Assembly (NCBI GenBank): GCA_035568175.1
Contig: DATMON010000007.1
Location: 138,198 to 202,197 of the forward strand
Source of the DNA: AV40 sp035568175
GTDB lineage: Bacteria > Verrucomicrobiota > Verrucomicrobiia > Chthoniobacterales > UBA10450
Direction of reading: 5' to 3'
DNA: 64,000 nt
Below, in pieces: positions 35,893-44,566 of this stretch (position 1 is its first letter; each line of letters opens with the position of its first letter). The notes beneath the pieces were generated by a model. It was not told the origin of the DNA. It did not search any database and saw only the letters and a list, made by a program, of their open reading frames with translations. The translations under genes were made by a program, and so were the position numbers.

Positions 35893-36032
35893 TTTCGTTA
35901 TTTTGTCGAATCAATCTGGCGCCGGGGGGTCTTGAACAGTAAACAGCTGCATACCGGCAAAGTAAGATTGTAGATGAGGAAGATTACGACAAACCAGCCG
36001 TGGAAGCGCCCTTCGTTTTGAGAACGTTCCGG

Positions 36033-36506
36033 TCAGGCGGAACAGACTCGCGCCGCGGTCGCCGCTGCTTCCAATTCCAAAGGCGCATTCGGATAGCCGA
36101 CGGTTGCGCATTGGAAAATGTAAGTCTGGAGAAATGGAAGGATTCCGCCGAGTCGTTGAAATTGTGCGGTGTGGACGAGTTCATGAGCAATCAGCGCGCG
36201 ATCGCGCCAGGAGTCGGCGCGAACAAAAATTCCATTATCCAAGGCGAGACCGCGCGGCGCGGCGGTTAGAAAATGAATTGAAGCAGCCGCCGCCTTAAGC
36301 ATGGGATGCGCCGGCACGGGAATCGCCTCGACCCGGAGCAAACGCACGCGCTCGGGATTTCGCACGCCGATCGCTTTGGCGTCAGCCAGTTCATTTTCTG
36401 AAAGCGGCACGCCCTGGGACAATACCCGCTGTTTTTGTGCCGCCGCCCAGTGGGCTGCGAGCGGAAGAAGCTCTTCCAACTGCTCGATGGTTGCTTGTCG
36501 ATCCAT
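36033..36506 (-). CDS. HExxH metallopeptidase-like protein
   Basis: About 157 residues, no signal peptide. The zinc-binding helix reads RALIAHELVHTAQFQRLG and a second Glu-rich helix follows 30 residues later (APLELEAAATAARV), which fits the gluzincin arrangement HExxH...E; the overall shape resembles DUF4157-type putative peptidases. The first half is helical (TIEQLEELLPLAAHWAAAQKQ). ATG 36506 is preferred to 36524. Substrate unknown; no partner domain. The 140 bases to the upstream transglutaminase-like gene hold no gene. Confidence 0.65.
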   Translation of the reverse strand: MDRQATIEQLEELLPLAAHWAAAQKQRVLSQGVPLSENELADAKAIGVRNPERVRLLRVEAIPVPAHPMLKAAAASIHFLTAAPRGLALDNGIFVRADSWRDRALIAHELVHTAQFQRLGGILPFLQTYIFQCATVGYPNAPLELEAAATAARVCSA

Positions 36507-36755
36507 GTGACTGATCAACAGCAAAATTCTAGCCGAACATGAAAAAATTCGCGTTGCTGAGAAGAACGTGAATCGGTCTGATCACGCCATGTCGAACTTA
36601 GTCTTGGTTTTGTCTTCTGGCGTTGCTCAGCTGCCCGCAGCAATCATCACCAAGGCGTTTGTACCGATTTTAATTATCGGTACCGCCAAGAAGCATCATT
36701 ATCGGCGGAATTATTCACGGCTCGCGTTAACTCGCGCGAATGCCGCCACGCGCCC
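36507..36755. other. Non-coding gap with an eight-base perfect hairpin
   Basis: About 250 bases between two minus-strand genes. It contains GTACCGAT-TTTAATT-ATCGGTAC at 36661-36683, a perfect stem without a T-run, and a second CG-rich palindrome after it (CATTATCGGCGG). It may terminate the pilin-like transcript. No gene seen. Confidence 0.5.
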
Positions 36756-37157
36756 TTACGGTCCGTAAGGTGACCAGAAGCCCAAGCCGGCTACGTCCGA
36801 CAATGTGGCGTAGTCCGCTGGGGGCACCGTGGGAATGGTATCGACCGCTTGTGGGCCGTATGCGGTTCCCAGTAGGCTGTTGCCGCTGTTGTAGAGGAGC
36901 GAACCCTTCTTCAAGTAGTTCGTCCAATCAGTGACGGCAACTGTGTCGCCGGTGTGCCGGTTGGTTTCGATCGCGTACTGGTCGCACGCTGAATCGATCA
37001 TGCGCAGATCGTTCAAGATTCGGCTGGCTTGCGAGCGTTTGCGCGCCCGGAGGAATCCCGGGACGGCAATCGCGGCGAGCAATGCGATGATTGCGACCAC
37101 GATCATGATTTCTACCAAGGTGAACCCTTTGTGCGACTTTGCTCCGAACGTCTTCAT
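36756..37157 (-). CDS. Type IV pilin-like / pseudopilin protein
   Basis: A 133-residue protein with a class III (prepilin) signal: KSHKG followed by FTLVEIMIVVAIIALLAAIA, the peptidase cutting after Gly and the Glu at +5 being present. The rest is short (AVPGFLRARKRSQASRILNDLRM, then a polar tail with SNNS-like and aromatic residues), like GspG/PilA-type minor or major pilins. The frame extends to 37253, but ATG 37157 gives the normal six-to-ten-residue leader. A TTGGCA-17-TGCTAT promoter lies right upstream. No assembly genes are in the window. Pilins serve adhesion, secretion or DNA uptake; which applies is open. Confidence 0.85.
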   Translation of the reverse strand: MKTFGAKSHKGFTLVEIMIVVAIIALLAAIAVPGFLRARKRSQASRILNDLRMIDSACDQYAIETNRHTGDTVAVTDWTNYLKKGSLLYNSGNSLLGTAYGPQAVDTIPTVPPADYATLSDVAGLGFWSPYGP

Positions 37158-37164
37158 ATAATAT

Positions 37165-37193
37165 ATAGCAAAAGATAGCAGCCAGCATGCCAA
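37165..37193 (-). promoter_or_regulatory. Candidate sigma-70 promoter of the pilin-like gene
   Basis: On the minus strand TTGGCA (37188-37193), 17 bases, TGCTAT (37165-37170). Transcription would begin about at 37158, one base before the ATG, so the message would be leaderless or nearly so. Alternative A/T-rich hexamers nearby (TATTAT) make the exact -10 uncertain. Confidence 0.4.
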
Positions 37194-37244
37194 TATATCG
37201 ACGGTAGATATGTCGCCGGACGAGACCCGATATTTGATTCCCAG

Positions 37245-37655
37245 ATGACCCACGTCCCTCCAGACGACTACCAGGCACTCGCCGACTTTCGCTATCTGCT
37301 TCGCAAGTTCCTGCGTTTCAGCAAAGACTTCCTACGCTCAACCGCGGTCCTAAATCCCGAACAATATGAAGCATTGCTCGCGATCAAGAGTTTTGCCACA
37401 CCAGTCGGTCTAACCATCTCGCAATTGAGCGAGCGGCTCCAGGTAAGACATCACTCGGCCGTCAATATTGTCGATCGTTTGGTGGAACGAAAACTCGTTA
37501 CTCGCGAAGCCGGCGAGACCGACCGTCGCCGGCGCCACGTTCATCTCACCGCTAAAGGCGAGAAGTTGATCGAGGAACTTGCGGCCCCGCACCGCAAAGA
37601 GATTCGCGAAAGAAGTGCGGAAATGATTAAAGCCTTGGAACGATTAAAAAAATGA
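37245..37655 (+). CDS. MarR-family transcriptional regulator
   Basis: A 136-residue winged-helix repressor-type protein. The core reads LNPEQYEALLAIKSFATPVGLTISQLSERL, then the recognition helix HHSAVNIVDRLVERKLVTRE and the wing ETDRRRRHVHLTAKGEKLIEEL, with the conserved D-R-R of the wing. Flanking helices make the dimer. Its stop overlaps the start of the VOC-protein gene by ATGA, so the two are one translation unit. Divergent from the pilin-like gene; regulation of either neighbour is plausible. Confidence 0.9.
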   Translation: MTHVPPDDYQALADFRYLLRKFLRFSKDFLRSTAVLNPEQYEALLAIKSFATPVGLTISQLSERLQVRHHSAVNIVDRLVERKLVTREAGETDRRRRHVHLTAKGEKLIEELAAPHRKEIRERSAEMIKALERLKK

Positions 37656-38065
37656 GCGTGCAGGTTTATGGATGCAACCATGTCGCGATCGAAGTCGACA
37701 ACATCGAGAAAGCGGTCGCGTTTTATCAGGACGTCTTCAATCTTGAAAAACTCGACCGCGGTGAAGGTGATGCCTTCTTCAAACTCGGCGAGCACCAATT
37801 CCTCGCCATATTCGAAGTCGACAAACTGCAAACGGCCAACATGCGCCATTTCGGAATCATGGTACGCGACGAAGAACAGATCGAAGAAGTCAGGAAGAAA
37901 TTGACTGGAAAATACAAACTGAAACTCGAACCGCCGTTTCGCTGCGACTTTCGCGATCCGTGGGGCAACCGGATTCAGGTTGTCGATCTTCACGATGAAT
38001 CGCTGATCTGGCTTCTGCCATATCGCGAAGTGCAAAAGGCCGGAGTTAAGTTCGCCGGAAATTAG
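37652..38065 (+). CDS. VOC-superfamily (glyoxalase/dioxygenase fold) protein
   Basis: A 137-residue protein with two betaalphabetabetabeta modules: VYGCNHVAIEVDNIEKAVAFYQDVFNL at the start, and RHFGIMVRDEEQIEEV, then FRDPWGNRIQVVDLHD. Candidate metal ligands are His10, His65 and Glu or Asp in the second module, as in VOC metalloenzymes. Substrates of this superfamily range from methylglyoxal to fosfomycin and aromatic diols. Coupling to a MarR regulator suggests a response to a small organic compound. AAGATCGACA lies in antisense at 37981. Confidence 0.85.
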   Translation: MSVQVYGCNHVAIEVDNIEKAVAFYQDVFNLEKLDRGEGDAFFKLGEHQFLAIFEVDKLQTANMRHFGIMVRDEEQIEEVRKKLTGKYKLKLEPPFRCDFRDPWGNRIQVVDLHDESLIWLLPYREVQKAGVKFAGN

Positions 38066-38207
38066 ATCCTGTTGGGATCTTCCTTTCATCGGAAAAAGCT
38101 TGACCGGGTCGCGCGAATTCGGGCAACACTGAAAGCGGCAGGCGTTGACGATGCCTAACTTTCCCCAGCACGGAAATCAGCCAACGCGCGAGAGCGCGCC
38201 GGGCAGA

Positions 38208-38217
38208 TGTCGATCTT
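38208..38217 (-). repeat. Intergenic AAGATCGACA word upstream of the LamG protein gene
   Basis: Exact copy within the 198-base gap. Because the word in this orientation begins TGTCGATC after an A, it creates a spurious in-frame ATG at 38207. Confidence 0.85.
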
Positions 38218-38263
38218 CTCAGAGGCGGATCAGCCCAACAGCGACGGAGCAGAAGGAACCTTT

Positions 38264-41200
38264 ATGAAATTGTTGTCTTCGTGGTTTCGACTGAACAGAA
38301 CTCTTGGCGTCGCGATTTTGGCGACGGCGTTTTTTGTCGCATTGGTTGCGCTGGGGACGTCATCGAAGCAAGCTGCCACCAACCAAAATTCACTGAGGCA
38401 ACTCGGTAAGATTTCAAATTCCGCATGCACTACGGCGGCGGTTTTTAGCGGTTCCTTCACGTTCCGACAGGGGACCGACCCGGCGTTGGCACAGCAATGG
38501 CGCAACTTTCGGCAGAACCTCGTCCCAGGAAATTACGACACTGTTACTATCAAAGGGACATTCGATACGACCGGCCGCACTCTGACCGACACAGTGATTG
38601 TTCCGCAAATCGCCACGGCCATGAAGAACGCGACAGGCGGATCTTGGACCGCCAACAATGTCACTTGGGAAGTTGATATCGGTTGTGCCAACAGCGGGAT
38701 GCCGCCGGACGCTACTGCTCTCATTGCAACGCTGAACGGAGGACCCGTCGGCTGTCTATGTACGGATTCGTCATCCTACATGGTTCGCCCGGAGATCGGC
38801 CCAACAAATGACAATTGGGGTGGTGTTAATACGGTTACATGCGATCCCCCAAGTCAGAGCTTGACTGTGATTTTCTCCAACTCCACTTCAACCTGCTGTG
38901 CACCGGCGCCGGCAGGCATGATTGCCTGGTGGAAAGCGGAAGGCGACGCAAAGGATAGTCAGGGCAATCACGATGGAACAATCAATGACGCGACCTTCGC
39001 TGCCGGCGAAGTAGGACAAGCGTTCAGCTTCGATGGGACAGATGATTCTGTTTCCATACCTGACAGCTCCGACTGGAATTTTGGCACTGGCGATTTCACT
39101 TTCGATTTCTGGGCGAGAGCAGAAGCGGGAACCGCGAGAATGTATGCCCTTGATTTCGCGCCAGTTCCTCTTCAGCAGAACCTCGACTTCGACTTTAACG
39201 AGGGCATTGGCTTGGTGGTCTTCTGGAACGGCAATGGCAGCAACAACGGCGTAGACTCTATCCAGCTAGGCACACCCGGCCAATTTACCGATGGTCAGTG
39301 GCACCATTACGCTTTAACCAGAAGCGGGTCGAAGTGGACGCTATACATCGACGGTACCGTCGCCGGCACCGCAACTAACTCGCAAGCTCTCGATGTATCC
39401 GGCGGAAACAACCATCAATTGGGGGCATTATTTCTCAGCGGAACTGAACATAATTTTTGGAACGGTCAGATCGACGAAGTAGAGGTGTTCAGGCACGCGC
39501 TGACGGCCACTGAAGTCGCCAGTATCTACGCTGCGGGAAGCGCTGGAAAATGTCCGTGCACGCCGGCGCCGGATGGGATGGTCAGTTGGTGGCAAGGAGA
39601 AGGCGATGCTGTTGACAGCAAGGATGGCAACGATGGAACTTTCAACGGAACTCCAGCTTACGGGCCGGGTGAAGTACGTCAGGCATTCAGCTTCGATGGC
39701 AGCTCTTACGTCTCTGTCCCAGCGCCTTCATCTCTCGATCTGACCCAGTTTACGATTGATGCGTGGATCTACCCGACGACAACCAGCGGCATTCGTTACG
39801 TCGTTGACAAAGAATCACCCGGCAACAACGACAGCAATTACTATTTAGCTTTAGAAGACGGCAATACCATTGAGTTTGGTTTTAATCCGGGGGCGTACCA
39901 GTTCGTTGATTCCACGGTCGCCGTGCCGGTTAACGCCTGGAGCCATGTCACGGCAACTTACAACGGCACAACTCTGAAACTTTACATCAACGGGGTCCTG
40001 AATGTGATGGCGGATGCGGCCTCCGGATTTCAAACACCGCCGACTGGCCAGCCATTGGCGATCGGAATTCGAAACATCGACTTTAGCGATGGGTTCGTGG
40101 GTTTGATCGATGAAGTAGAAGTCTTCAACCGCGCGCTCAGCGACGCGGAAGTCGCCGCGATCTACAACGCCGGCGGCGCGGGCAAATGTCGATCCTGCAC
40201 CAGCGCGCCGGGCGGAATGATCAGTTGGTGGAAAGCAGAGGGCCACGCCAATGACAGTCAAGACGGCAACAACGGCACGCTGCAAGGCGGCGCGACCTTT
40301 GCACCGGGGAAAGTTGGACAGGCATTTAGTTTTGATGGAAGCGGTTACGTCAGAGTGCCAGATAGCAGTAATCTTCAACTGCCTGATGCTCCGTTCTCGA
40401 TTGATCTTTGGTTCAACGCCAACTCGGTGGACAACGACCAAATTCTCCTCAGCAAAGGGGTTTCCGATGCCAACGAAGAATACACGATCGATTTAGGATC
40501 TAGCGGCACCAGCATTTACTGGGACTACGGCAACCAAGGATATGTTACAGCCAGCGTGACGGTAACACCGAATCAATGGTATCACTTGGTTGTCACTTAC
40601 GATCCGAACGCGAGTCCGCGCGGTGCTGTGTATCTCAATGGAGTCGCGCAAGCTATCGTGGGCAGCGGCGGGGACCCGCACATCCAAAGGTCTGGTAGCG
40701 ATCTTTACATCGGGACTCAGAACGCGGGCTCGCCTTACTATGGTGGGCGATCATCATTCAATGGCCTGATCGATGAAGTAGAAATCTTTGATCGGGCGCT
40801 AACTCAAGACGAAGCCCGAAAAATCTACGACGCCGGCAGCGCGGGTAAATGCCCGTGCGTAACTCCGCCGAACAACATGATTGCATGGTGGCCAGGTGAT
40901 GATAACGCCAAGGACATTCAAGGTGGTCACGACGCAACGTTAAACGATGCAACCTTTGGGCCGGGCGAAGTCAGCGACGCGTTTAAGTTCGATGGCACCG
41001 ACGATAGCGTCTCCATCCCGGCCAGCACCGACTGGAACTTCGGCACCGGCGAGTTCACGTTCGATTTCTGGGCGATCAGCAATTCGACAGACCGTATGCA
41101 CGCGTTGTCATTCGAACCGGATCCCACATTCGCCACGAACAATCTCGATTTCAACTTTAATGACGCTGGCATTGGCTTGTTCGTGTTTTGGAACGGTGGC

Positions 41201-42526
41201 GGAGGCAATTCCATTCAGGTTGGCGCTACCGGTGATTACACCAACGGGCAATGGCATCATTTCGCTTTAACCAGAACGTCGGCGCCCACGACGGCAGGGA
41301 AAAACGTTTCAGCCATCTCGACCTGGACGTTGTATATCGATGGCTCAGTAGCCGGCACAGCAAGCTACTCGGGGGCTCTCGATCTTTCAGGCGGCAACAA
41401 CAACTACATTGGAGCGTCAACTGGCCAGGTTACCGCTTCACGATTTTTCTGGAACGGCTTAATCGACGAAGTTGAAATCTTCAACCGCGGTCTTAGCGCC
41501 GACGAAGTCGCGGCCATCTATCATGCGGGCGGCGCGGGTAAGTGCAAACCACAAACCCACCTAATCTCAGTGAGCGCATCGCCGACTGCCGGCGGGACAG
41601 TTGGCGGTGGCGGAACCTATCCGAGCGGCTCGATGGCTACCGTGACGGCAACTCCCAACAGTTGCTACGCCTTCGTAAACTGGACTGAAGGCGACACGGT
41701 GGTGAGCACGTCGGCCAGTTACACCTTCACGGTCACCTCCGACCGGACGCTGGTCGCTCACTTTGCCTTGATACAGTACACGATCTCAGCCAGCGTCTCA
41801 CCGAGCGGAACTGGCACGGTAACCGGCGCGGGTAGCTATGCGTGCGGGTCAAGTGTTACTCTGAAGGCAACTCCGACTAACAGTTGTTTCAAGTTCGTGG
41901 CCTGGATAGAGGGAAACTCGGTTGCGAGCACTTCGGCCACCTACACCTTTACCGCGAATTCCAACCGTTCGCTCGTCGCTTTCTTCGACAAGTCGTCCGA
42001 ATGCAGGTCTACGCCGACGCCCACTCCACGACCCACCTCTACACCCACACCTACGCCGACGGCTACACCGACACCCACGGCCAGCCCAACTCCAACTGCC
42101 ACCCCGACCCCGAGTCCAACACCCACGCCCAGCCCAACTCCAACTGCTACACCCACGCCGACAGCTACGCCCAGCCCGACACCCACGCCGACTCCAGGAC
42201 CGAATCCGTTTGTTAGTGTCCAAGGCCCAGAGAGTATCCGGGAGGGAACTACAAATACCTTTACCGTGTATGCCTCGTCCAAGTCCTCTCAACCGCTGAC
42301 GGTTTTCTATTCAATGAGTGGCAATGCTACCCAGGGAGTCGATTACACGCTCAGTGGCACACCTGGCCAGGTCACGATCCCAGCCGGTCAATTCTTCGCC
42401 ACTATCACCATACACGCTTTAAAAAACCCGCCCGACGGAAGCGAATCGGCCACCATGACTCTCAACCCGGGAAGCGGCTACAATCTCTCTTCCGCTAAGA
42501 GCGCCACGGTCATTATTAACGACTAG
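38264..42526 (+). CDS. Secreted multidomain LamG/B-repeat/Calx-beta protein
   Basis: 1420 residues from ATG 38264, which has an AGGA ribosome site and begins a signal peptide (FRLNRTLGVAILATAFFVAL). After a novel N-terminal region of about 200 residues come four tandem LamG-like (concanavalin-fold) modules at about 213-433, 434-643, 644-863 and 864-1093, each closed by an IY(H/N/A)AG(G/S)AGKC linker. Then two divergent InlB B-repeat-like units (1095-1245; FVNWTEGDTVVSTSASYTF and FVAWIEGNSVASTSATYTF), a 65-residue PT-rich stalk, and one Calx-beta domain at the C-terminus. This is a glycan- or protein-binding surface or released protein. No anchor motif such as LPXTG or PEP-CTERM is visible. 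Confidence 0.87.
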   Translation: MKLLSSWFRLNRTLGVAILATAFFVALVALGTSSKQAATNQNSLRQLGKISNSACTTAAVFSGSFTFRQGTDPALAQQWRNFRQNLVPGNYDTVTIKGTFDTTGRTLTDTVIVPQIATAMKNATGGSWTANNVTWEVDIGCANSGMPPDATALIATLNGGPVGCLCTDSSSYMVRPEIGPTNDNWGGVNTVTCDPPSQSLTVIFSNSTSTCCAPAPAGMIAWWKAEGDAKDSQGNHDGTINDATFAAGEVGQAFSFDGTDDSVSIPDSSDWNFGTGDFTFDFWARAEAGTARMYALDFAPVPLQQNLDFDFNEGIGLVVFWNGNGSNNGVDSIQLGTPGQFTDGQWHHYALTRSGSKWTLYIDGTVAGTATNSQALDVSGGNNHQLGALFLSGTEHNFWNGQIDEVEVFRHALTATEVASIYAAGSAGKCPCTPAPDGMVSWWQGEGDAVDSKDGNDGTFNGTPAYGPGEVRQAFSFDGSSYVSVPAPSSLDLTQFTIDAWIYPTTTSGIRYVVDKESPGNNDSNYYLALEDGNTIEFGFNPGAYQFVDSTVAVPVNAWSHVTATYNGTTLKLYINGVLNVMADAASGFQTPPTGQPLAIGIRNIDFSDGFVGLIDEVEVFNRALSDAEVAAIYNAGGAGKCRSCTSAPGGMISWWKAEGHANDSQDGNNGTLQGGATFAPGKVGQAFSFDGSGYVRVPDSSNLQLPDAPFSIDLWFNANSVDNDQILLSKGVSDANEEYTIDLGSSGTSIYWDYGNQGYVTASVTVTPNQWYHLVVTYDPNASPRGAVYLNGVAQAIVGSGGDPHIQRSGSDLYIGTQNAGSPYYGGRSSFNGLIDEVEIFDRALTQDEARKIYDAGSAGKCPCVTPPNNMIAWWPGDDNAKDIQGGHDATLNDATFGPGEVSDAFKFDGTDDSVSIPASTDWNFGTGEFTFDFWAISNSTDRMHALSFEPDPTFATNNLDFNFNDAGIGLFVFWNGGGGNSIQVGATGDYTNGQWHHFALTRTSAPTTAGKNVSAISTWTLYIDGSVAGTASYSGALDLSGGNNNYIGASTGQVTASRFFWNGLIDEVEIFNRGLSADEVAAIYHAGGAGKCKPQTHLISVSASPTAGGTVGGGGTYPSGSMATVTATPNSCYAFVNWTEGDTVVSTSASYTFTVTSDRTLVAHFALIQYTISASVSPSGTGTVTGAGSYACGSSVTLKATPTNSCFKFVAWIEGNSVASTSATYTFTANSNRSLVAFFDKSSECRSTPTPTPRPTSTPTPTPTATPTPTASPTPTATPTPSPTPTPSPTPTATPTPTATPSPTPTPTPGPNPFVSVQGPESIREGTTNTFTVYASSKSSQPLTVFYSMSGNATQGVDYTLSGTPGQVTIPAGQFFATITIHALKNPPDGSESATMTLNPGSGYNLSSAKSATVIIND

Positions 42527-42599
42527 AGCTGCGATCGTCCGTTCTGGCTCAACGAGGTGTCGCGCTTCGACATAAATATGCGACGCTATTTCGTCGCTG

Positions 42600-43313
42600 A
42601 TGCTTTCGTTCATCGTTCCCGCTTACAACGAAGAGCTAGAACTCCCATCGACGATGGCGGCAATTCATGATGCCGTACAAGATCGACAATATGAAATCAT
42701 CGTGGTCGACGATGCATCGACCGATGATACGGCACAGATTGCGCGAGGCGCCGGCGCGGAAGTCGTTTCAATAAATCGCCGGCAAATTGCGGCCGCGCGC
42801 AACGCAGGTGCGCGTCATGCGCGCAGTGACATTTTGTTTTTCGTGGACGCGGATACGCGCATCAACGAAAAGCATGTCACCCGCGCAATCGAAGCGCTGG
42901 AAGCAGGTTGTGCCGGGGGAAGCGCGCGCGTTGTTGTCAGTGACAGAATTCCGTTGTGGGCGCGGATCTTCATCAAGGTTTTCTCCACGCTTTACTTCGG
43001 TCTCAACCTCGGGGCGGGCGCCTTTCTTTTCACGACGCGCAACAATTTCGATTCTATCAGCGGCTTCGACGAGAAGCTTTTCGTCGGAGAAGAGATTTAT
43101 TTCAGTATCGCAATCAGAAGGCTCGGACGGTTTCGGATTTTGCCGGAACCGGTCGTTACTTCTGCTCGCAAGCTGCGGATGTATCCCGCGCGGGAAATCC
43201 TGAGAGATTCACTGAGGGTGATTCTGCGGGGTCCGCGCGGTGCCCGCTCACGGGAAGGCCTTCACATTTGGTACGAAGGAAAACGCGAGAGAAGATCGAC
43301 ATCCACTCTATGA
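42600..43313 (+). CDS. Family 2 glycosyltransferase
   Basis: 237 residues of GT-A type. LSFIVPAYNEELELPST, VVDDASTDDTAQIA, the donor motif FFVDADTRINEKH (DxD) and SGFDEKLFVGEEIYFSI (catalytic base region) are present; C-terminal charged tail. Compared with typical GT2 enzymes it is short but complete. It belongs to a run with a GNAT acetyltransferase, whose start overlaps its stop (ATGA), and a cupin. Two AAGATCGACA words, one at 43292 just before the stop, encode RRST. Confidence 0.85.
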   Translation: MLSFIVPAYNEELELPSTMAAIHDAVQDRQYEIIVVDDASTDDTAQIARGAGAEVVSINRRQIAAARNAGARHARSDILFFVDADTRINEKHVTRAIEALEAGCAGGSARVVVSDRIPLWARIFIKVFSTLYFGLNLGAGAFLFTTRNNFDSISGFDEKLFVGEEIYFSIAIRRLGRFRILPEPVVTSARKLRMYPAREILRDSLRVILRGPRGARSREGLHIWYEGKRERRSTSTL

Positions 43314-43753
43314 GAAACTCACGAATCGCGATTGCGAATACGCCGGAAGAGATTCGGCGCTGCCACTTAGTCACGCGCGAATTGCGGCCGCTCTTTCACG
43401 AGCCGGAGCAATTTGTCGAGCGCATCCAGCGCCAGCAAAAAGAAGGCTACCAGCTCGCGTTTCTTGAATTTGAAGGGGAAGTCTGCGCCGTCGCCGGCTA
43501 TCGATTTCTCGAATCGCTCTTTTCAGGAAAGTTTCTCTATGTCGATGATCTGGTTGCGCGCGAAAGCGACCGATCACGCGGTTTTGGCGGTCAACTGCTC
43601 GATTGGTTAATCGAACAAGCGCGCGCACACGGTTGCGAAAACCTCGAGCTCGACTCCGGCGTGCAGAGGTTCGACGCCCATCGGTTTTATTTTGCCAACC
43701 GAATGAGCATTTCATCCTACCACTTTCGGATTAAGATCGAGCGGAAGGACTAA
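43310..43753 (+). CDS. GNAT-family N-acetyltransferase
   Basis: 147 residues, start overlapping the GT2 stop as ATGA. Motif A, the acetyl-CoA loop, is present as ARESDRSRGFGGQLLDWLIEQARAHG (Q/RxxGxG/A), followed by CENLELDSGVQRFDAHRFYFANRMS as usual for the family. The acceptor is not predictable. Coupling to a glycosyltransferase suggests modification of a sugar, but protein or small-molecule targets are equally possible. Confidence 0.85.
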   Translation: MRNSRIAIANTPEEIRRCHLVTRELRPLFHEPEQFVERIQRQQKEGYQLAFLEFEGEVCAVAGYRFLESLFSGKFLYVDDLVARESDRSRGFGGQLLDWLIEQARAHGCENLELDSGVQRFDAHRFYFANRMSISSYHFRIKIERKD

Positions 43754-43756
43754 GCT

Positions 43757-44098
43757 ATGAAAAAAGGAAATCCTTGGATCGCAATTTGTCCCGGCATCAA
43801 ACGCCAAACGGTGGCGAATGGAAAAACAATGTACCAAATGCTGGCGACGCTTGAGGCGGGCAGCAAGATGCCAGCGCACCAGCATCCCCAGGAACAGATC
43901 GTCCACATTTTGTCCGGTCGAATGAAATTGATTGTCGATGGAACACCGCACGACATGAAAACGGGAGATTCCTTCTATCTCGCCGGCAATGTTCCGCACG
44001 GGGTCGAGACCATCGAAGAAACGAGAGTGCTCGATACTTTCAGTCCACCGCGCGACGAATATCTGGCGATCAACGAAGCAAATCGCCAACGTCAGTAA
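43757..44098 (+). CDS. Single-domain cupin protein
   Basis: A 113-residue beta-barrel with the metal-binding residues of the cupin motifs: PAHQHPQEQIVHILSG (two His and a Glu) and GNVPHGVE (third His). Such small cupins bind or isomerise sugars and other small ligands. No extra domain. It starts three bases after the GNAT stop, so it is transcribed with the GT2 and GNAT genes. Confidence 0.85.
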   Translation: MKKGNPWIAICPGIKRQTVANGKTMYQMLATLEAGSKMPAHQHPQEQIVHILSGRMKLIVDGTPHDMKTGDSFYLAGNVPHGVETIEETRVLDTFSPPRDEYLAINEANRQRQ

Positions 44099-44161
44099 AC
44101 GTCGATTTTCCCCTGAAAAAAGAATCGCTTTTGAGCCGTCCGCCCGCTAATCATTACCCTC

Positions 44162-44422
44162 ATGTTACACATCATCTGGTCGATCATCGTCGGTTTCGTT
44201 GTCGGTTGGATTGCATCGAAATTTATGGGGATGCATTTCGGATTCTGGCTCACGGCGGTTCTCGGTATCGCTGGTTCCATCGTTGGCGGATTGATCGCGC
44301 GACTCTTCTCCAAACCGGCGCCAGGGTCGTCGTTTCACCCCGCCGGATTCATCATGTCGATCATCGGCGCGCTGATATTGCTCTGGGCCTGGGGCAAATG
44401 GGGCGCTTCAATGATGCATTGA
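44162..44422 (+). CDS. GlsB/YeaQ/YmgE-family stress membrane protein
   Basis: 86 residues with three hydrophobic helices: WSIIVGFVVGWIASKF, GFWLTAVLGIAGSIVGGLIARL and FIMSIIGALILLWAWG. The Gly-rich G-x-x-G-G pattern and the length are those of the transglycosylase-associated protein family, small inner-membrane proteins linked to general or envelope stress. No Shine-Dalgarno is visible. Its function is not known in detail. Confidence 0.85.
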   Translation: MLHIIWSIIVGFVVGWIASKFMGMHFGFWLTAVLGIAGSIVGGLIARLFSKPAPGSSFHPAGFIMSIIGALILLWAWGKWGASMMH

Positions 44423-44490
44423 CGAAGATTGGACATTACTCGACCGAGCTGATTCAGTCGCAAGCGGCCCGCGACAAACGGTTCCGCCCG

Positions 44491-44515
44491 ACCGATGGCC
44501 GATTCGGTTTTTGCT
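44491..44515 (+). terminator. Weak hairpin with T-run upstream of rpsO
   Basis: ACCGA (44491-44495) and TCGGT (44504-44508) can pair around an eight-base loop and are followed by a short run of T. A possible terminator for the GlsB-like gene; the stem is short. Confidence 0.35.
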
Positions 44516-44566
44516 CAAGTAGCGGCCTTGCGAATTCCCGGTCTTCATTTACAATAGGCGCTTCGA

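Noticed and set aside
35893..36032. Small gene between the transglutaminase-like and HExxH genes
   Set aside because: No convincing start, ribosome site or codon pattern in 140 bases.
38207..38263. Earlier ATG for the LamG protein
   Set aside because: The ATG is created by the AAGATCGACA word, the added residues are polar and would bury the signal peptide; the ATG at 38264 has a ribosome site and begins the signal peptide.
44423..44566. Possible tRNA or small RNA gene before rpsO
   Set aside because: No T-loop GTTCGANTC motif or cloverleaf could be found; only a weak hairpin with a T-run.
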